Origin: Gordonia paraffinivorans NBRC 108238
Lineage (GTDB): Bacteria > Actinomycetota > Actinomycetes > Mycobacteriales > Mycobacteriaceae
Assembly: GCF_000344155.1 (NCBI RefSeq)
Contig: NZ_BAOQ01000045.1
Coordinates: 1 to 35,276 of the forward strand
DNA length: 35,276 nucleotides
Direction: 5' to 3'
Shown here: positions 8,024-14,407 of the stretch, in pieces
How positions within the stretch are numbered: position 1 is the first letter of the stretch
Layout of the letters: each line of letters begins with the position of its first letter
Notes under the pieces: generated by a model
Told to the model about the DNA's origin: nothing
The model's input: the letters and a program-made list of their open reading frames with translations, nothing else
Database searches by the model: none
Program-made: the position numbers and the translations under genes

Positions 8024-9529
8024 GTGGCAGAAAACAGTGTCAATTTGCCTGGCGCCGATTCCCCCGCCGCCCGGTCCCGCGATCCGTGGGGCGAGGTGGC
8101 CGCCGGTCTCGGAGCGGATCTGTTCCTCGATCCACCCCTCGCGAACACCGGCACACGCGGTCGTGCGGCGACACTGCGCCGAACACTCGCCGAGGCGCTG
8201 CGGTCGGCGATCCGCGACGGCCGGTTGCCGCCGGGCACCGCGCTGCCGCCGTACCGCTCGCTGGCCGCCGACCTGGGAGTGGCCCGGGGCACGGTGTCGG
8301 CGGTCTACCAGGAGCTGGTGGCGGAGGGCTGGCTGACCGCCCGCCAGGGGTCGGCCACCAGGGTCGCCGAGGGCGCCGCCCACCCGGACGCCGGCCGGGA
8401 CGCCTCGACCGTCCAGACCGCCACCGCCACAGCAACATTCCGCATCCAGCACGACTTCTCGCTCGGACAGCCGTGCGCGGGGATGTTCCCGCGCACGGAC
8501 TGGGTCCGGGCGACCCGGCGCGTCCTCACCGACTGCGCGGACGACGCCTTCGCGCCGGCGCATCCGCAGGGGCGTCCGGAACTCCGCCTCGCCCTTGCCG
8601 GATACCTCGGCCGCACGCGCGGGGTCCGCACCACCGCAGACCGGATCGTCCTGGGCACCGCGGTGCAGTCGGCCCTGGAACTCCTGTCGCGCACCGTCAT
8701 CGGCGACGTGCTCGCCGTGGAGAGCCACGGGCTGCCGTTCCACTGGCGAGCCGTCGAACGGGGCGGCACCGGCGTGGTCCCTATCCCGGTGGACGGCGAG
8801 GGCATGGTCGTCGACGAGCTCGAGCGCAGCGGCGCGTCGGCGGTCCTGCTCACGCCGAGCCACCAGTTCCCGACCGGTGTGGCGTTGTCTCCGGCCCGCC
8901 GCATGCAGGTCGTAGACTGGGCCCGCCGCACCGGCGCGGTGATCGTCGAGGACGATTACGACGGCGAGTTCCGCTACGACCGCGATCCGGTGGGCGCCCT
9001 GCAGGCGCTCGGCCCGGATGTGGTCATCCACGCGGGCTCGGTGTCCAAGAGCCTCTCCCCCGCGGTCCGCGCCGGATGGCTGGCGCTGCCGGACCATCTC
9101 GTCGAGAAGGTGGTGCAGGCCAAGGGGTTACGCGAGCCCGACGCGAGCATCCTCGACCAGTTGATCCTGGCCGACCTGATCGGCTCGGGGGCCTACGACC
9201 GCCACATCCGACGTAGCCGCCAGGCGTATCGGGCTCGGCGCGACGCCCTGGTCGACGCGATGACCGCCACGGGCTTTCGCCTCCCCGGCATCGCGGCGGG
9301 TCTCCACGCGGTGATCCCCGTCGAGCACGACGCCGAGAATGCGTTGGTGCACCGGGCCTTTGCGCGTGGGATCGGACTCGTGGGGTTGTCGGTGTTCCGC
9401 CATCCCGATGCCGAACCCCTCCCCTACGGCGGGCTGGTCGTCGGATTCGGGACGCCCGCCGCGTCGACCTACACGGCCGACCTCGAGGCACTGACGCGCC
9501 TGCTCGCGGGTTCGGGGGACGACCGCTGA
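8024..9529 (+). CDS. MocR/PdxR-type GntR regulator with aminotransferase domain
   Basis: A 501-aa fusion of a GntR winged-helix domain (LAEALRSAIRDGRLPPGTALPPYRSLAADLGVARGTVSAVYQELVAEGWL, near residues 55-105) with a class I aminotransferase-like domain (PQGRPELRLALAGYL, EDDYDGEFRYDR). The PLP-lysine motif is HAGSVSKSLSPAVRAGW. MocR proteins use PLP as effector; the PdxR branch activates pyridoxal phosphate synthesis and others control GABA or taurine use. No pdxST genes are nearby, so its target may be the divergent SDR gene or itself. The GTG start at 8024 lies just after a candidate operator. The gene contains a TTA leucine codon at 9128-9130, rare in such GC-rich genes. Confidence 0.92.
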   Translation: MAENSVNLPGADSPAARSRDPWGEVAAGLGADLFLDPPLANTGTRGRAATLRRTLAEALRSAIRDGRLPPGTALPPYRSLAADLGVARGTVSAVYQELVAEGWLTARQGSATRVAEGAAHPDAGRDASTVQTATATATFRIQHDFSLGQPCAGMFPRTDWVRATRRVLTDCADDAFAPAHPQGRPELRLALAGYLGRTRGVRTTADRIVLGTAVQSALELLSRTVIGDVLAVESHGLPFHWRAVERGGTGVVPIPVDGEGMVVDELERSGASAVLLTPSHQFPTGVALSPARRMQVVDWARRTGAVIVEDDYDGEFRYDRDPVGALQALGPDVVIHAGSVSKSLSPAVRAGWLALPDHLVEKVVQAKGLREPDASILDQLILADLIGSGAYDRHIRRSRQAYRARRDALVDAMTATGFRLPGIAAGLHAVIPVEHDAENALVHRAFARGIGLVGLSVFRHPDAEPLPYGGLVVGFGTPAASTYTADLEALTRLLAGSGDDR

Positions 9530-9540
9530 CGAGACGGTCG
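9520..9540 (+). terminator. Weak hairpin at the end of the MocR gene
   Basis: CGACCG / CGGTCG arms (9520-9525 and 9535-9540) overlap the MocR stop codon, in the 40-bp gap to the convergent uppS. Six base pairs only. Confidence 0.3.
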
Positions 9541-9569
9541 CCCGTCCTGCGTCCGAACCGGGCCGGCGC

Positions 9570-10352
9570 CTATTTCCCGAACCGCCGACTGCGGGCCGAG
9601 TAGTCCCGCAGTGCGCGGAGGAAGTCCACGCGCCGGAACTCGGGCCAGTAGGCGTCGGTGAACCAGATCTCCGAATACGCGCTCTGCCACAACAGGAATC
9701 CCGACAGCCGTTGCTCACCGGAGGTCCGGATGACGAGGTCGGGGTCGGGCTGCCCCTTGGTGTAGAGGTTGGCGTCGATGGCCTCGACCGTGACGGCGTC
9801 GATCATCTCCTCCGGCGTGGCACCCTCGGCGAGCTTCTCGGCGAGCAGCGCGCGCACCGCGTCGACGATCTCCTGCCGCCCTCCGTATCCGACGGCGACG
9901 TTGACGTTCATGCCGTGGTGGTCGGCGGTGCGTTCCGCGGCCGCACGCAGTCGCCCGGCGACGGGGTCCGGCAACGCGTCGAGCGTGCCGACGATGCGCA
10001 CACACCATTGCGAGCCCGGCGCGGAGATCTCGTCGACGATGTCGGGCACGATCTCCAGCAGCGCGTCGAGTTCCTCCGACGACCGGTTCAGATTCTCGGT
10101 GGAGAGCAGGTAGATGGTCACGGCCTCGATGCCGAGGGTCGAGCACCAGCCCAGCATGTCCGCGATGCGCTGCGCGCCGACCCGATGGCCATGGCTGACG
10201 TCGTCGAAGCCCGCCTCCCGCGCCCAGCGGCGGTTGCCGTCACAGATGATCGCCACGTGCCGCGGCAACCGCTCGGGGTCGAGGAGCTGGATGAGGCGGC
10301 GTTCGTAGATGTTGAGAACAGGACGGCGCACCCGGTCCGGCAGCAGTTTCAT
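9570..10352 (-). CDS. uppS: Short-chain Z-isoprenyl diphosphate synthase
   Basis: A 260-aa cis-prenyltransferase. It condenses isopentenyl diphosphate with an allylic diphosphate in Z configuration; the Rv1086 relative makes Z,E-farnesyl diphosphate as a precursor of decaprenyl phosphate, the carrier for arabinogalactan and peptidoglycan assembly. Seen: HVAIICDGNRRWA with the catalytic Asp, GHRVGAQRI, YLLSTENLNR, NVAVGYGGRQEIVDA and the diphosphate-binding RTSGEQRLSGFLLWQSAYSE. The adjacency to trhA matches Rv1085c-Rv1086, which supports the short-chain assignment over the long-chain UppS. It is divergent from trhA; no leaderless signal or strong ribosome site is visible at the ATG. Confidence 0.95.
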   Translation of the reverse strand: MKLLPDRVRRPVLNIYERRLIQLLDPERLPRHVAIICDGNRRWAREAGFDDVSHGHRVGAQRIADMLGWCSTLGIEAVTIYLLSTENLNRSSEELDALLEIVPDIVDEISAPGSQWCVRIVGTLDALPDPVAGRLRAAAERTADHHGMNVNVAVGYGGRQEIVDAVRALLAEKLAEGATPEEMIDAVTVEAIDANLYTKGQPDPDLVIRTSGEQRLSGFLLWQSAYSEIWFTDAYWPEFRRVDFLRALRDYSARSRRFGK

Positions 10353-10473
10353 CGTGCTGGCGACCCCAACTGGGCGGAAGACTCTTCGCGGCTCCGTGTC
10401 ACGTGGGACACCTTACGCGCCGCGATGGGAGCAAACCGACCCATATCGGTGCCAGAAGCCCCTCCTACCAGCG

Positions 10474-10493
10474 CGTAACTTACGGTAGCGTAA
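10474..10493. promoter_or_regulatory. trhA promoter/operator palindrome
   Basis: Overlapping symmetric elements CGTAACTTACGG (10474-10485) and TTACGGTAGCGTAA (10480-10493) cover the putative -10 TAGCGT (10486-10491), 6 nt before the trhA ATG. The 12-mer CGTAACTTACGG recurs in the same orientation upstream of the mmpL gene (33877-33889). Confidence 0.55.
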
Positions 10494-10497
10494 CCAT

Positions 10498-11166
10498 ATG
10501 AGCACGACACTGAGTCCATCCGTGGACGAGCGACCGCGCCTGCGCGGCGTCATCCACCACTACTCCGCGTATGTGGCAGGGTTGGCCGGTCTCGCCCTCG
10601 TCATCGGAGCCGCCCTCCTCGACGGCGCCGTCGCCGCCCTCACCTGCACGATCTACGCGATCACCGTGGTGGGGCTCTTCACCGTCAGCGCGACGTACCA
10701 CCGCATCCCATGGAAGACCATGCGGGCGCGCCTGCGCATGAAGCGCGCCGACCACGCCACGATCTTCCTGTTCATCGCCGGCTCCTACACGCCGTTCTGC
10801 GCCCTGGGGCTCCCGTCGCCGACGCGGTGGTGGGTGCTCGCGATCGTATGGGCAGGCGCCATCGGCGGCGCTCTGCTGAAGATCATGTGGCCGGGCGCGC
10901 CGCGCTGGCTGGGCGTCACGCTCTACGTCGCGCTGGGTTGGGTGATCGTCGCGGTCGCCCCGGCGCTCGTCCACCAGACCGGAGTGACGGTCATGGTCCT
11001 GCTGGCCCTCGGCGGGGTCTTCTACAGCGTGGGCGGCGTGCTCTACGCCGTGCGCTGGCCCAACCCCTGGCCGACGACGTTCGGTCACCACGAGGTGTTC
11101 CACGCCTGCACCGCGGTTGCCGCGTTGTTGCACTACATCGCGGCCTGGATGGTCGTCGCGGGCTGA
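10498..11166 (+). CDS. trhA: Hemolysin III / TrhA family membrane protein (PAQR superfamily)
   Basis: A 222-aa polytopic inner-membrane protein with about seven hydrophobic segments. The PAQR metal-site residues are present: SATYH near residue 66, ADHATIF, and the C-terminal HHEVFHACTA (HxxxH). Bacterial TrhA proteins affect membrane energetics and lipid homeostasis; the hemolysin name is historical. The ATG at 10498 follows TAGCGT by 6 nt (leaderless), and a palindrome overlaps this promoter, so the gene is probably repressed by a TetR-type factor. It is divergent from uppS as in M. tuberculosis. Two tandem hairpins start right after the stop codon. Confidence 0.93.
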   Translation: MSTTLSPSVDERPRLRGVIHHYSAYVAGLAGLALVIGAALLDGAVAALTCTIYAITVVGLFTVSATYHRIPWKTMRARLRMKRADHATIFLFIAGSYTPFCALGLPSPTRWWVLAIVWAGAIGGALLKIMWPGAPRWLGVTLYVALGWVIVAVAPALVHQTGVTVMVLLALGGVFYSVGGVLYAVRWPNPWPTTFGHHEVFHACTAVAALLHYIAAWMVVAG

Positions 11167-11216
11167 GCCCGCAGAAATCACACCGCGGGCTAGCCCGCAG
11201 AAACGACACCGCGGGC
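11167..11216 (+). repeat. Two tandem hairpin repeats after trhA (26-bp period)
   Basis: Two direct copies, each a hairpin with arms GCCCGC / GCGGGC and a 12-nt loop (AGAAATCACACC in the first, AGAAACGACACC in the second), at 11167-11190 and 11193-11216. The first begins immediately after the trhA TGA. They could act as a double terminator or be an intergenic repeat element. A further GCCCGC half follows at about 11219. Confidence 0.6.
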
Positions 11217-11289
11217 CGAGCCCGCCCGCCTTCGGATCACCACGGGTACAGCCGATCCCCCGCACGCGACCACTCGATACGATGCGGCG

Positions 11290-11770
11290 GTGACCTCGGC
11301 CCTGCAGACAGTGCACCGGATGCGCGGATGCGCAGTCGGTGCACTGTCTGCGTGCACGGCCGTCGCCGCGCACGGGATGGCCGACGGCGTCCTGCCGGAC
11401 TCGGATTCTCTGGTGCTGATGATCGCCGCGTGCGCGGCGCTCGGCGCCACCGTCGGGACCGCCGTCCGCCGCAGTCCCGGTCCGGCCGCCACACTCGGGC
11501 TTCTGGCTGCCGGCCAGGTCCTCGCGCACCTCTGCCTGTCGGCACTCGACGACCTCCCGGCGATGCTCCACCACGGCGTGGCCCCGGCGTCGCCGTCCAT
11601 GATCGCGATGCACGTCGCCGCGACGGGCGTCACCGCCGGCGCACTCCGTGTCGCCGACGCCGTCCTCCCGGCCCTGTTGACCGCGATCGTCGCACTCGTC
11701 CAGCCGGTGCTCGATCCACCGGCCGCCGAGTGCCCCCGACTCGACCGGCTGGTCCCGGCACGCGGTGAAC
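11290..11770 (+). pseudogene. Membrane protein 5' part without its own stop codon
   Basis: From the GTG at 11290 (or ATG at 11320) the frame encodes about 155 residues of plausible membrane protein: several Ala/Leu/Val-rich helices (ALSACTAVAAHGM, LIAACAALGATVGTAV, LGLLAAGQVLAHL, VLPALLTAIVALVQPVL). Related small actinobacterial membrane proteins occur beside copper-related or PepSY genes, from general familiarity only. Near 11760 the coding character is lost: the frame runs on as an Arg-rich antisense-like sequence to 12507, while the neighbouring frame becomes the PepSY-TM protein. A deletion or frameshift that removed the 3' end is the simplest reading. A strong hairpin overlaps its start. 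Confidence 0.5.
11304..11351. repeat. 15-bp perfect inverted repeat around a possible start codon
   Basis: GCAGACAGTGCACCG (11304-11318) and its exact reverse complement (11337-11351) flank an 18-nt loop. The in-frame ATG at 11320 lies in the loop. In RNA this would be a very stable hairpin at the 5' end of the membrane-protein gene; in DNA it could be a regulator site. Confidence 0.7.
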
Positions 11771-12442
11771 ACCGAGATCTCGGCCCCGGAATCCGCCGGC
11801 GCCCCGGCCGGTTCCGGCCACCACGGCACGGATCACGGTGCGGCTCACGAGCACTCGGCCCCGCTGTCGACCATCCCGGACCTCGACCGCGTTCTCGCCG
11901 CCGCGCACGCCGCCGGAGTGGACGGCGCCGTCGAGGTGGGCATCCCGTCCTCGACCGACACCGCCTTCACCGTGACGCAGACGCGTCAGCCGTGGCAGTT
12001 CAGCCCGGACAGCGTGGCCGTCGACGGCGCCACCGGACGCATCGTCGACGAATCCCGGTTCGCCGATTGGCCGTTGGCGGCCCAGCTCACCAACTGGGGC
12101 ATCGCCCTGCACATGGGCATCCTGTTCGGCCGGCTCAGCCAGATCGGTCTGCTGTTGCTCGCGATCGCCCTGGTGGCGGTGATCGTGCGCGGCTACCAGA
12201 TGTGGTGGCAGCGCCGGCCCCGTCACTCGGGCCCGTTCGGCGTCGGGAGGCCCCCGGCACGCGGGGTTCTCCGCCGATTGTCGGTGCCGTGGACGATCGC
12301 GCTCGTCGCGGCGACCGTCGTCGTCGGCTGGTTCATCCCGCTGCTCGGCATCAGCCTCGTGGCGTTCCTGGTCGTCGACCTCGCCCTGGGCTTGCGGACG
12401 AAACGTGTTCGGGCACAAAAGAAGACCACCACCTCGGCCTAG
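11765..12442 (+). CDS. PepSY-associated TM protein, C-terminal half only
   Basis: A 225-aa ORF matching the second half of PepSY-TM domain proteins (usually about 450 aa): a His-rich stretch (GHHGTDHGAAHEHS), a PepSY-like segment (DLDRVLAAAHAAGVDGAVEVGIP...TVTQTRQPWQFSPDSVAVDGATGRIV), then the membrane helices around LAAQLTNWGIALHMGILFG, IGLLLLAIALVAVIVRGYQMWW and WTIALVAATVVVGWFIPLLG. The usual N-terminal TM segment and first PepSY domain are missing. The GTG at 11765 overlaps the upstream fragment in another frame and has no clear ribosome site, so it may be a decaying remnant. Full-length relatives are thought to act in metal or redox handling at the membrane. The stop codon lies within the aroG terminator hairpin. 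Confidence 0.7.
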   Translation: MNTEISAPESAGAPAGSGHHGTDHGAAHEHSAPLSTIPDLDRVLAAAHAAGVDGAVEVGIPSSTDTAFTVTQTRQPWQFSPDSVAVDGATGRIVDESRFADWPLAAQLTNWGIALHMGILFGRLSQIGLLLLAIALVAVIVRGYQMWWQRRPRHSGPFGVGRPPARGVLRRLSVPWTIALVAATVVVGWFIPLLGISLVAFLVVDLALGLRTKRVRAQKKTTTSA

Positions 12443-12459
12443 CGGCAGAGGTGGTGGTC
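12424..12459 (-). terminator. Intrinsic terminator of aroG
   Basis: Perfect 12-bp stem GACCACCACCTC / GAGGTGGTGGTC (12424-12435 and 12448-12459) with a 12-nt loop, followed on the minus strand by TTCTTTTG. The loop contains the stop codon of the convergent PepSY-TM ORF. Confidence 0.8.
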
Positions 12460-12462
12460 ACC

Positions 12463-12496
12463 ACGGTCCGGGCGCGTCGCGGCGCGCCCGGACCGT
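12463..12496. terminator. Second strong hairpin between aroG and the PepSY-TM gene
   Basis: Perfect 14-bp stem ACGGTCCGGGCGCG / CGCGCCCGGACCGT (12463-12476 and 12483-12496) with a 6-nt loop. No U-tract. Together with 12424-12459 it insulates the convergent genes. Confidence 0.7.
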
Positions 12497-12503
12497 CGGG
12501 TCT

Positions 12504-13592
12504 CTAGCCTCGCGCGAACGCGGCGAGCACCGACGCGGTGGCGTCCCAGCCCATGCACTTGTCGGTGACCGACTTGCCGTAGACGAGCGGGTCCGCATCC
12601 GTCGACTGTGCGCCCGGCTCGAGGAAGCTCTCGAGCATGACGCCGCTGATGTTCGCCTCCTGACCGGCCTCGCGGGCGGCACGAACCGTCGCCGCGATCT
12701 CGCCGGCGACCTCGGCCTGACGGACGTGGTCCTTGCCGGAGTTGGCATGCGAGCAGTCGATCATGACGCGGGCGGGCAGGCCGGCCTTGGCGAGGGCCTC
12801 AGCGGCCGACGCGACCGAGGCGGCGTCGTAGTTGGGGCCGCGGGTGCCGCCGCGCAGGATGATGTGGCAGTCCTCGTTGCCGGCGGTCTCGACGACCGCG
12901 CCGTTGCCGAAGTCGTCGACGCCGAAGAAGACGTGCTCGGCGGATGCGGCCTTCACACCGTCGATGGCGACCTGGACGTTGCCGTCGGTGCCGTTCTTGA
13001 AGCCGATCGGCATCGACAGGCCCGACGCGAGCTGACGGTGCACCTGCGACTCGGTGGTGCGGGCGCCGATGGCACCCCAGGCGACCGCGTCGGCGATGTA
13101 CTGCGGGCTGGTGGGCTCGAGGAACTCGGTGCCCACCGGCAGGCCCAGGTCGATGATGTCGAGCAGGAGCGAGCGAGCGGTGCGCAGGCCCCGCTCGACG
13201 TCGAAGGTGTTGTCCATGCCGGGGTCGTTGATGAGCCCCTTCCAGCCGACCGTGGTGCGCGGTTTCTCGAAGTAGACGCGCATGACGATCTTCAACCGAT
13301 CCGAGTACGCCTCGGCCAGCGGCGCGAGCCGGCGGGCGTAGTCGATCGCCGCGATCGGGTCGTGCACCGAGCACGGCCCCACGATCACGAGCAGGCGGTC
13401 GTCGCGGCCGGCGAGGATGTCGGCGATCTCCTCGCGGTCACGCTGGACGGCCAGCGCGCGACGCGCGGTGAGGGGGAGCTCGCTGCGGACGGAATCCGGC
13501 GACGGGATCGCCCGGAACGACTTGATCCGGCGATCAGAGGTGGACTGGGCCTGCTCGTCCGTGGTGGTCGAGAGATCCGGGAGTGTGGTCAC
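12504..13592 (-). CDS. aroG: 3-deoxy-7-phosphoheptulonate synthase, class I (AroG/F/H type)
   Basis: A 362-aa DAHP synthase that condenses phosphoenolpyruvate with erythrose 4-phosphate, the entry step of the shikimate pathway to Phe, Tyr and Trp. Family blocks: RIKSFRAIPSPDSVRSELPL, LLVIVGPCSVHDP with the metal-binding Cys, MRVYFEKPRTTVGWKGLINDP, GTEFLEPTSPQYIADAVAWGAIGARTTESQ, GFKNGTDGN, and MIDCSHANSGKDH. Length is typical of the short allosterically regulated class I enzymes. Start GTG at 13592. The 140-nt leader upstream carries a peptide with Tyr-Trp-Arg-Phe codons and an intrinsic terminator, so expression is probably controlled by attenuation. Terminators follow downstream. The gene lies in the same direction as the Lrp/AsnC gene. 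Confidence 0.96.
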   Translation of the reverse strand: MTTLPDLSTTTDEQAQSTSDRRIKSFRAIPSPDSVRSELPLTARRALAVQRDREEIADILAGRDDRLLVIVGPCSVHDPIAAIDYARRLAPLAEAYSDRLKIVMRVYFEKPRTTVGWKGLINDPGMDNTFDVERGLRTARSLLLDIIDLGLPVGTEFLEPTSPQYIADAVAWGAIGARTTESQVHRQLASGLSMPIGFKNGTDGNVQVAIDGVKAASAEHVFFGVDDFGNGAVVETAGNEDCHIILRGGTRGPNYDAASVASAAEALAKAGLPARVMIDCSHANSGKDHVRQAEVAGEIAATVRAAREAGQEANISGVMLESFLEPGAQSTDADPLVYGKSVTDKCMGWDATASVLAAFARG

Positions 13593-13676
13593 GGTTCGTG
13601 CCTTTCGGGGTCATGCCCTGTCGGTGTCTCAACCGGGGCACGCCCTGTCTGTGGTGGAGCCCCGCTCAAACGACAA

Positions 13677-13702
13677 GAGCAGCGACCGTCTGGTCGCTGC
13701 TC
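13677..13702 (-). terminator. Attenuator terminator in the aroG leader
   Basis: Perfect 11-bp stem GAGCAGCGACC / GGTCGCTGCTC with a 4-nt loop, followed on the minus strand by TTGTCGTTT. It lies 30 nt after the leader-peptide stop codon and about 85 nt before the aroG start, the normal place for an attenuator. Confidence 0.82.
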
Positions 13703-13703
13703 G

Positions 13704-13763
13704 GGCTCCGGGTGTTGGCGTGCGTGCGAAGATCAGCGCTTCATCGTGGCCCCACCCGGAGCC
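13704..13763 (-). promoter_or_regulatory. Competing leader stem of the aroG attenuator
   Basis: GGCTCCGGGTG within the leader-peptide codons (complement of 13753-13763) pairs perfectly with CACCCGGAGCC (complement of 13704-13714), immediately 5' of the terminator stem. This resembles the 1:2 pairing of classical attenuators. A ribosome stalled on the Tyr-Trp-Arg-Phe codons (13769-13780) would cover the first arm. A clear 2:3 antiterminator was not found by eye. Confidence 0.6.
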
Positions 13764-13801
13764 TCGATAAAGCGCCAATAGGCGCGCACGGTGCTGATCA
13801 C
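13733..13801 (-). CDS. aroG leader peptide (22 aa) with Tyr-Trp-Arg-Phe
   Basis: A 22-codon ORF starting at GTG (13801) and ending TGA (13735-13733). It contains the run A-Y-W-R-F-I-E-A-P-G-G; three different aromatic residues within four codons are exceptional by chance. TAAGGT (13814-13809) ends 7 nt before the GTG, the leaderless spacing used by other genes here. The codons after the aromatic run form one arm of a hairpin, and an intrinsic terminator follows before aroG. I infer that scarcity of charged aromatic tRNAs stalls the ribosome and permits transcription into aroG, as in trp attenuators. Leader peptides rich in aromatic residues have, as I recall, been described for corynebacterial DAHP synthase genes. 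Confidence 0.78.
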   Translation of the reverse strand: MISTVRAYWRFIEAPGGATMKR

Positions 13802-13832
13802 GGCGACCACCTTAACACAAGTGGGACACGCC

Positions 13833-13868
13833 GTTGTCATCAGTGTCACGGTTGTCATCAGCGTCACG
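13833..13868. repeat. Tandem 18-bp direct repeat upstream of the aroG leader promoter
   Basis: GTTGTCATCAGTGTCACG (13833-13850) is repeated with one mismatch at 13851-13868. At finer scale TGTCA/CGTCA recurs four times with a 9-bp period. It covers the lrp stop codon and lies 19-55 bp upstream of the putative -10 of the aroG leader transcript, so a regulator-binding array is possible. Confidence 0.6.
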
Positions 13869-14310
13869 GATGGCCGCGGTCGATCAGCTCGCTGAGCACG
13901 ATGATCGACTCGGACTTGTCCACCGGGCCGGCCCGCCGGATCCGCTCGAGGGCCTGCTCGAGATGCCGCACGTCGCGGGCGCGTACCCGCAGGATCGCAT
14001 CGGCTCCACCGGTGATCGTCGCGGCGCCGACCACCTCCGGGATCGGTTCCCAGGCCGCCCTGAGTTCTTCCGGCGAGATGTTGCCCCGGCAGTAGACCAG
14101 CACGTAGGCCTCCGTCGTCCACTGCATCGCATGGGGGTCCACGATCGCGGTGAATCCCCGGATCACCCCGTCGGCGACGAGGCGGTCGACGCGACGCTTG
14201 ACCGCCGGCGCCGACAGCCCCACCTCCTCGCCGATCTGCGCATAGGTGGCGCGCGCATCGCGGGTGAGACAGGAGAGCACCTTCTCGTCGAGGTCGTCGA
14301 TGGTCCGCAA
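13864..14310 (-). CDS. Lrp/AsnC family transcriptional regulator
   Basis: A 148-aa regulator with the N-terminal AsnC HTH (DDLDEKVLSCLTRDARATYAQIGEEVGLSAPAVKRRVDRLVADGVIRGF) and the C-terminal RAM ligand domain (VLVYCRGN...VVGAATITGGADAILRVRARDVRHLEQALERIR). The TTG at 14310 is chosen because AAAGGTGA lies 8 nt upstream and the resulting length is normal for the family; upstream in-frame starts would add an untypical extension. Divergent from rocD, it is the obvious candidate regulator of ornithine/arginine breakdown, with an amino acid as effector. Its 3' end overlaps the tandem repeats in front of the aroG leader. Confidence 0.92.
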   Translation of the reverse strand: MRTIDDLDEKVLSCLTRDARATYAQIGEEVGLSAPAVKRRVDRLVADGVIRGFTAIVDPHAMQWTTEAYVLVYCRGNISPEELRAAWEPIPEVVGAATITGGADAILRVRARDVRHLEQALERIRRAGPVDKSESIIVLSELIDRGHP

Positions 14311-14407
14311 CGGATCTTCACCTTTCGGCTCGATTGCGGCGATTCGTTTCGTCGGCGCGCAACCGACGTCGATTGTTTGCGCCGATGTGCGACGATACGC
14401 TCGAAAT

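Noticed and set aside
10396..10411. GTGTC-N6-GACAC palindrome between uppS and trhA
   Set aside because: Short arms and no clear relation to a -10 element; could be chance in GC-rich DNA, so not listed as an operator.
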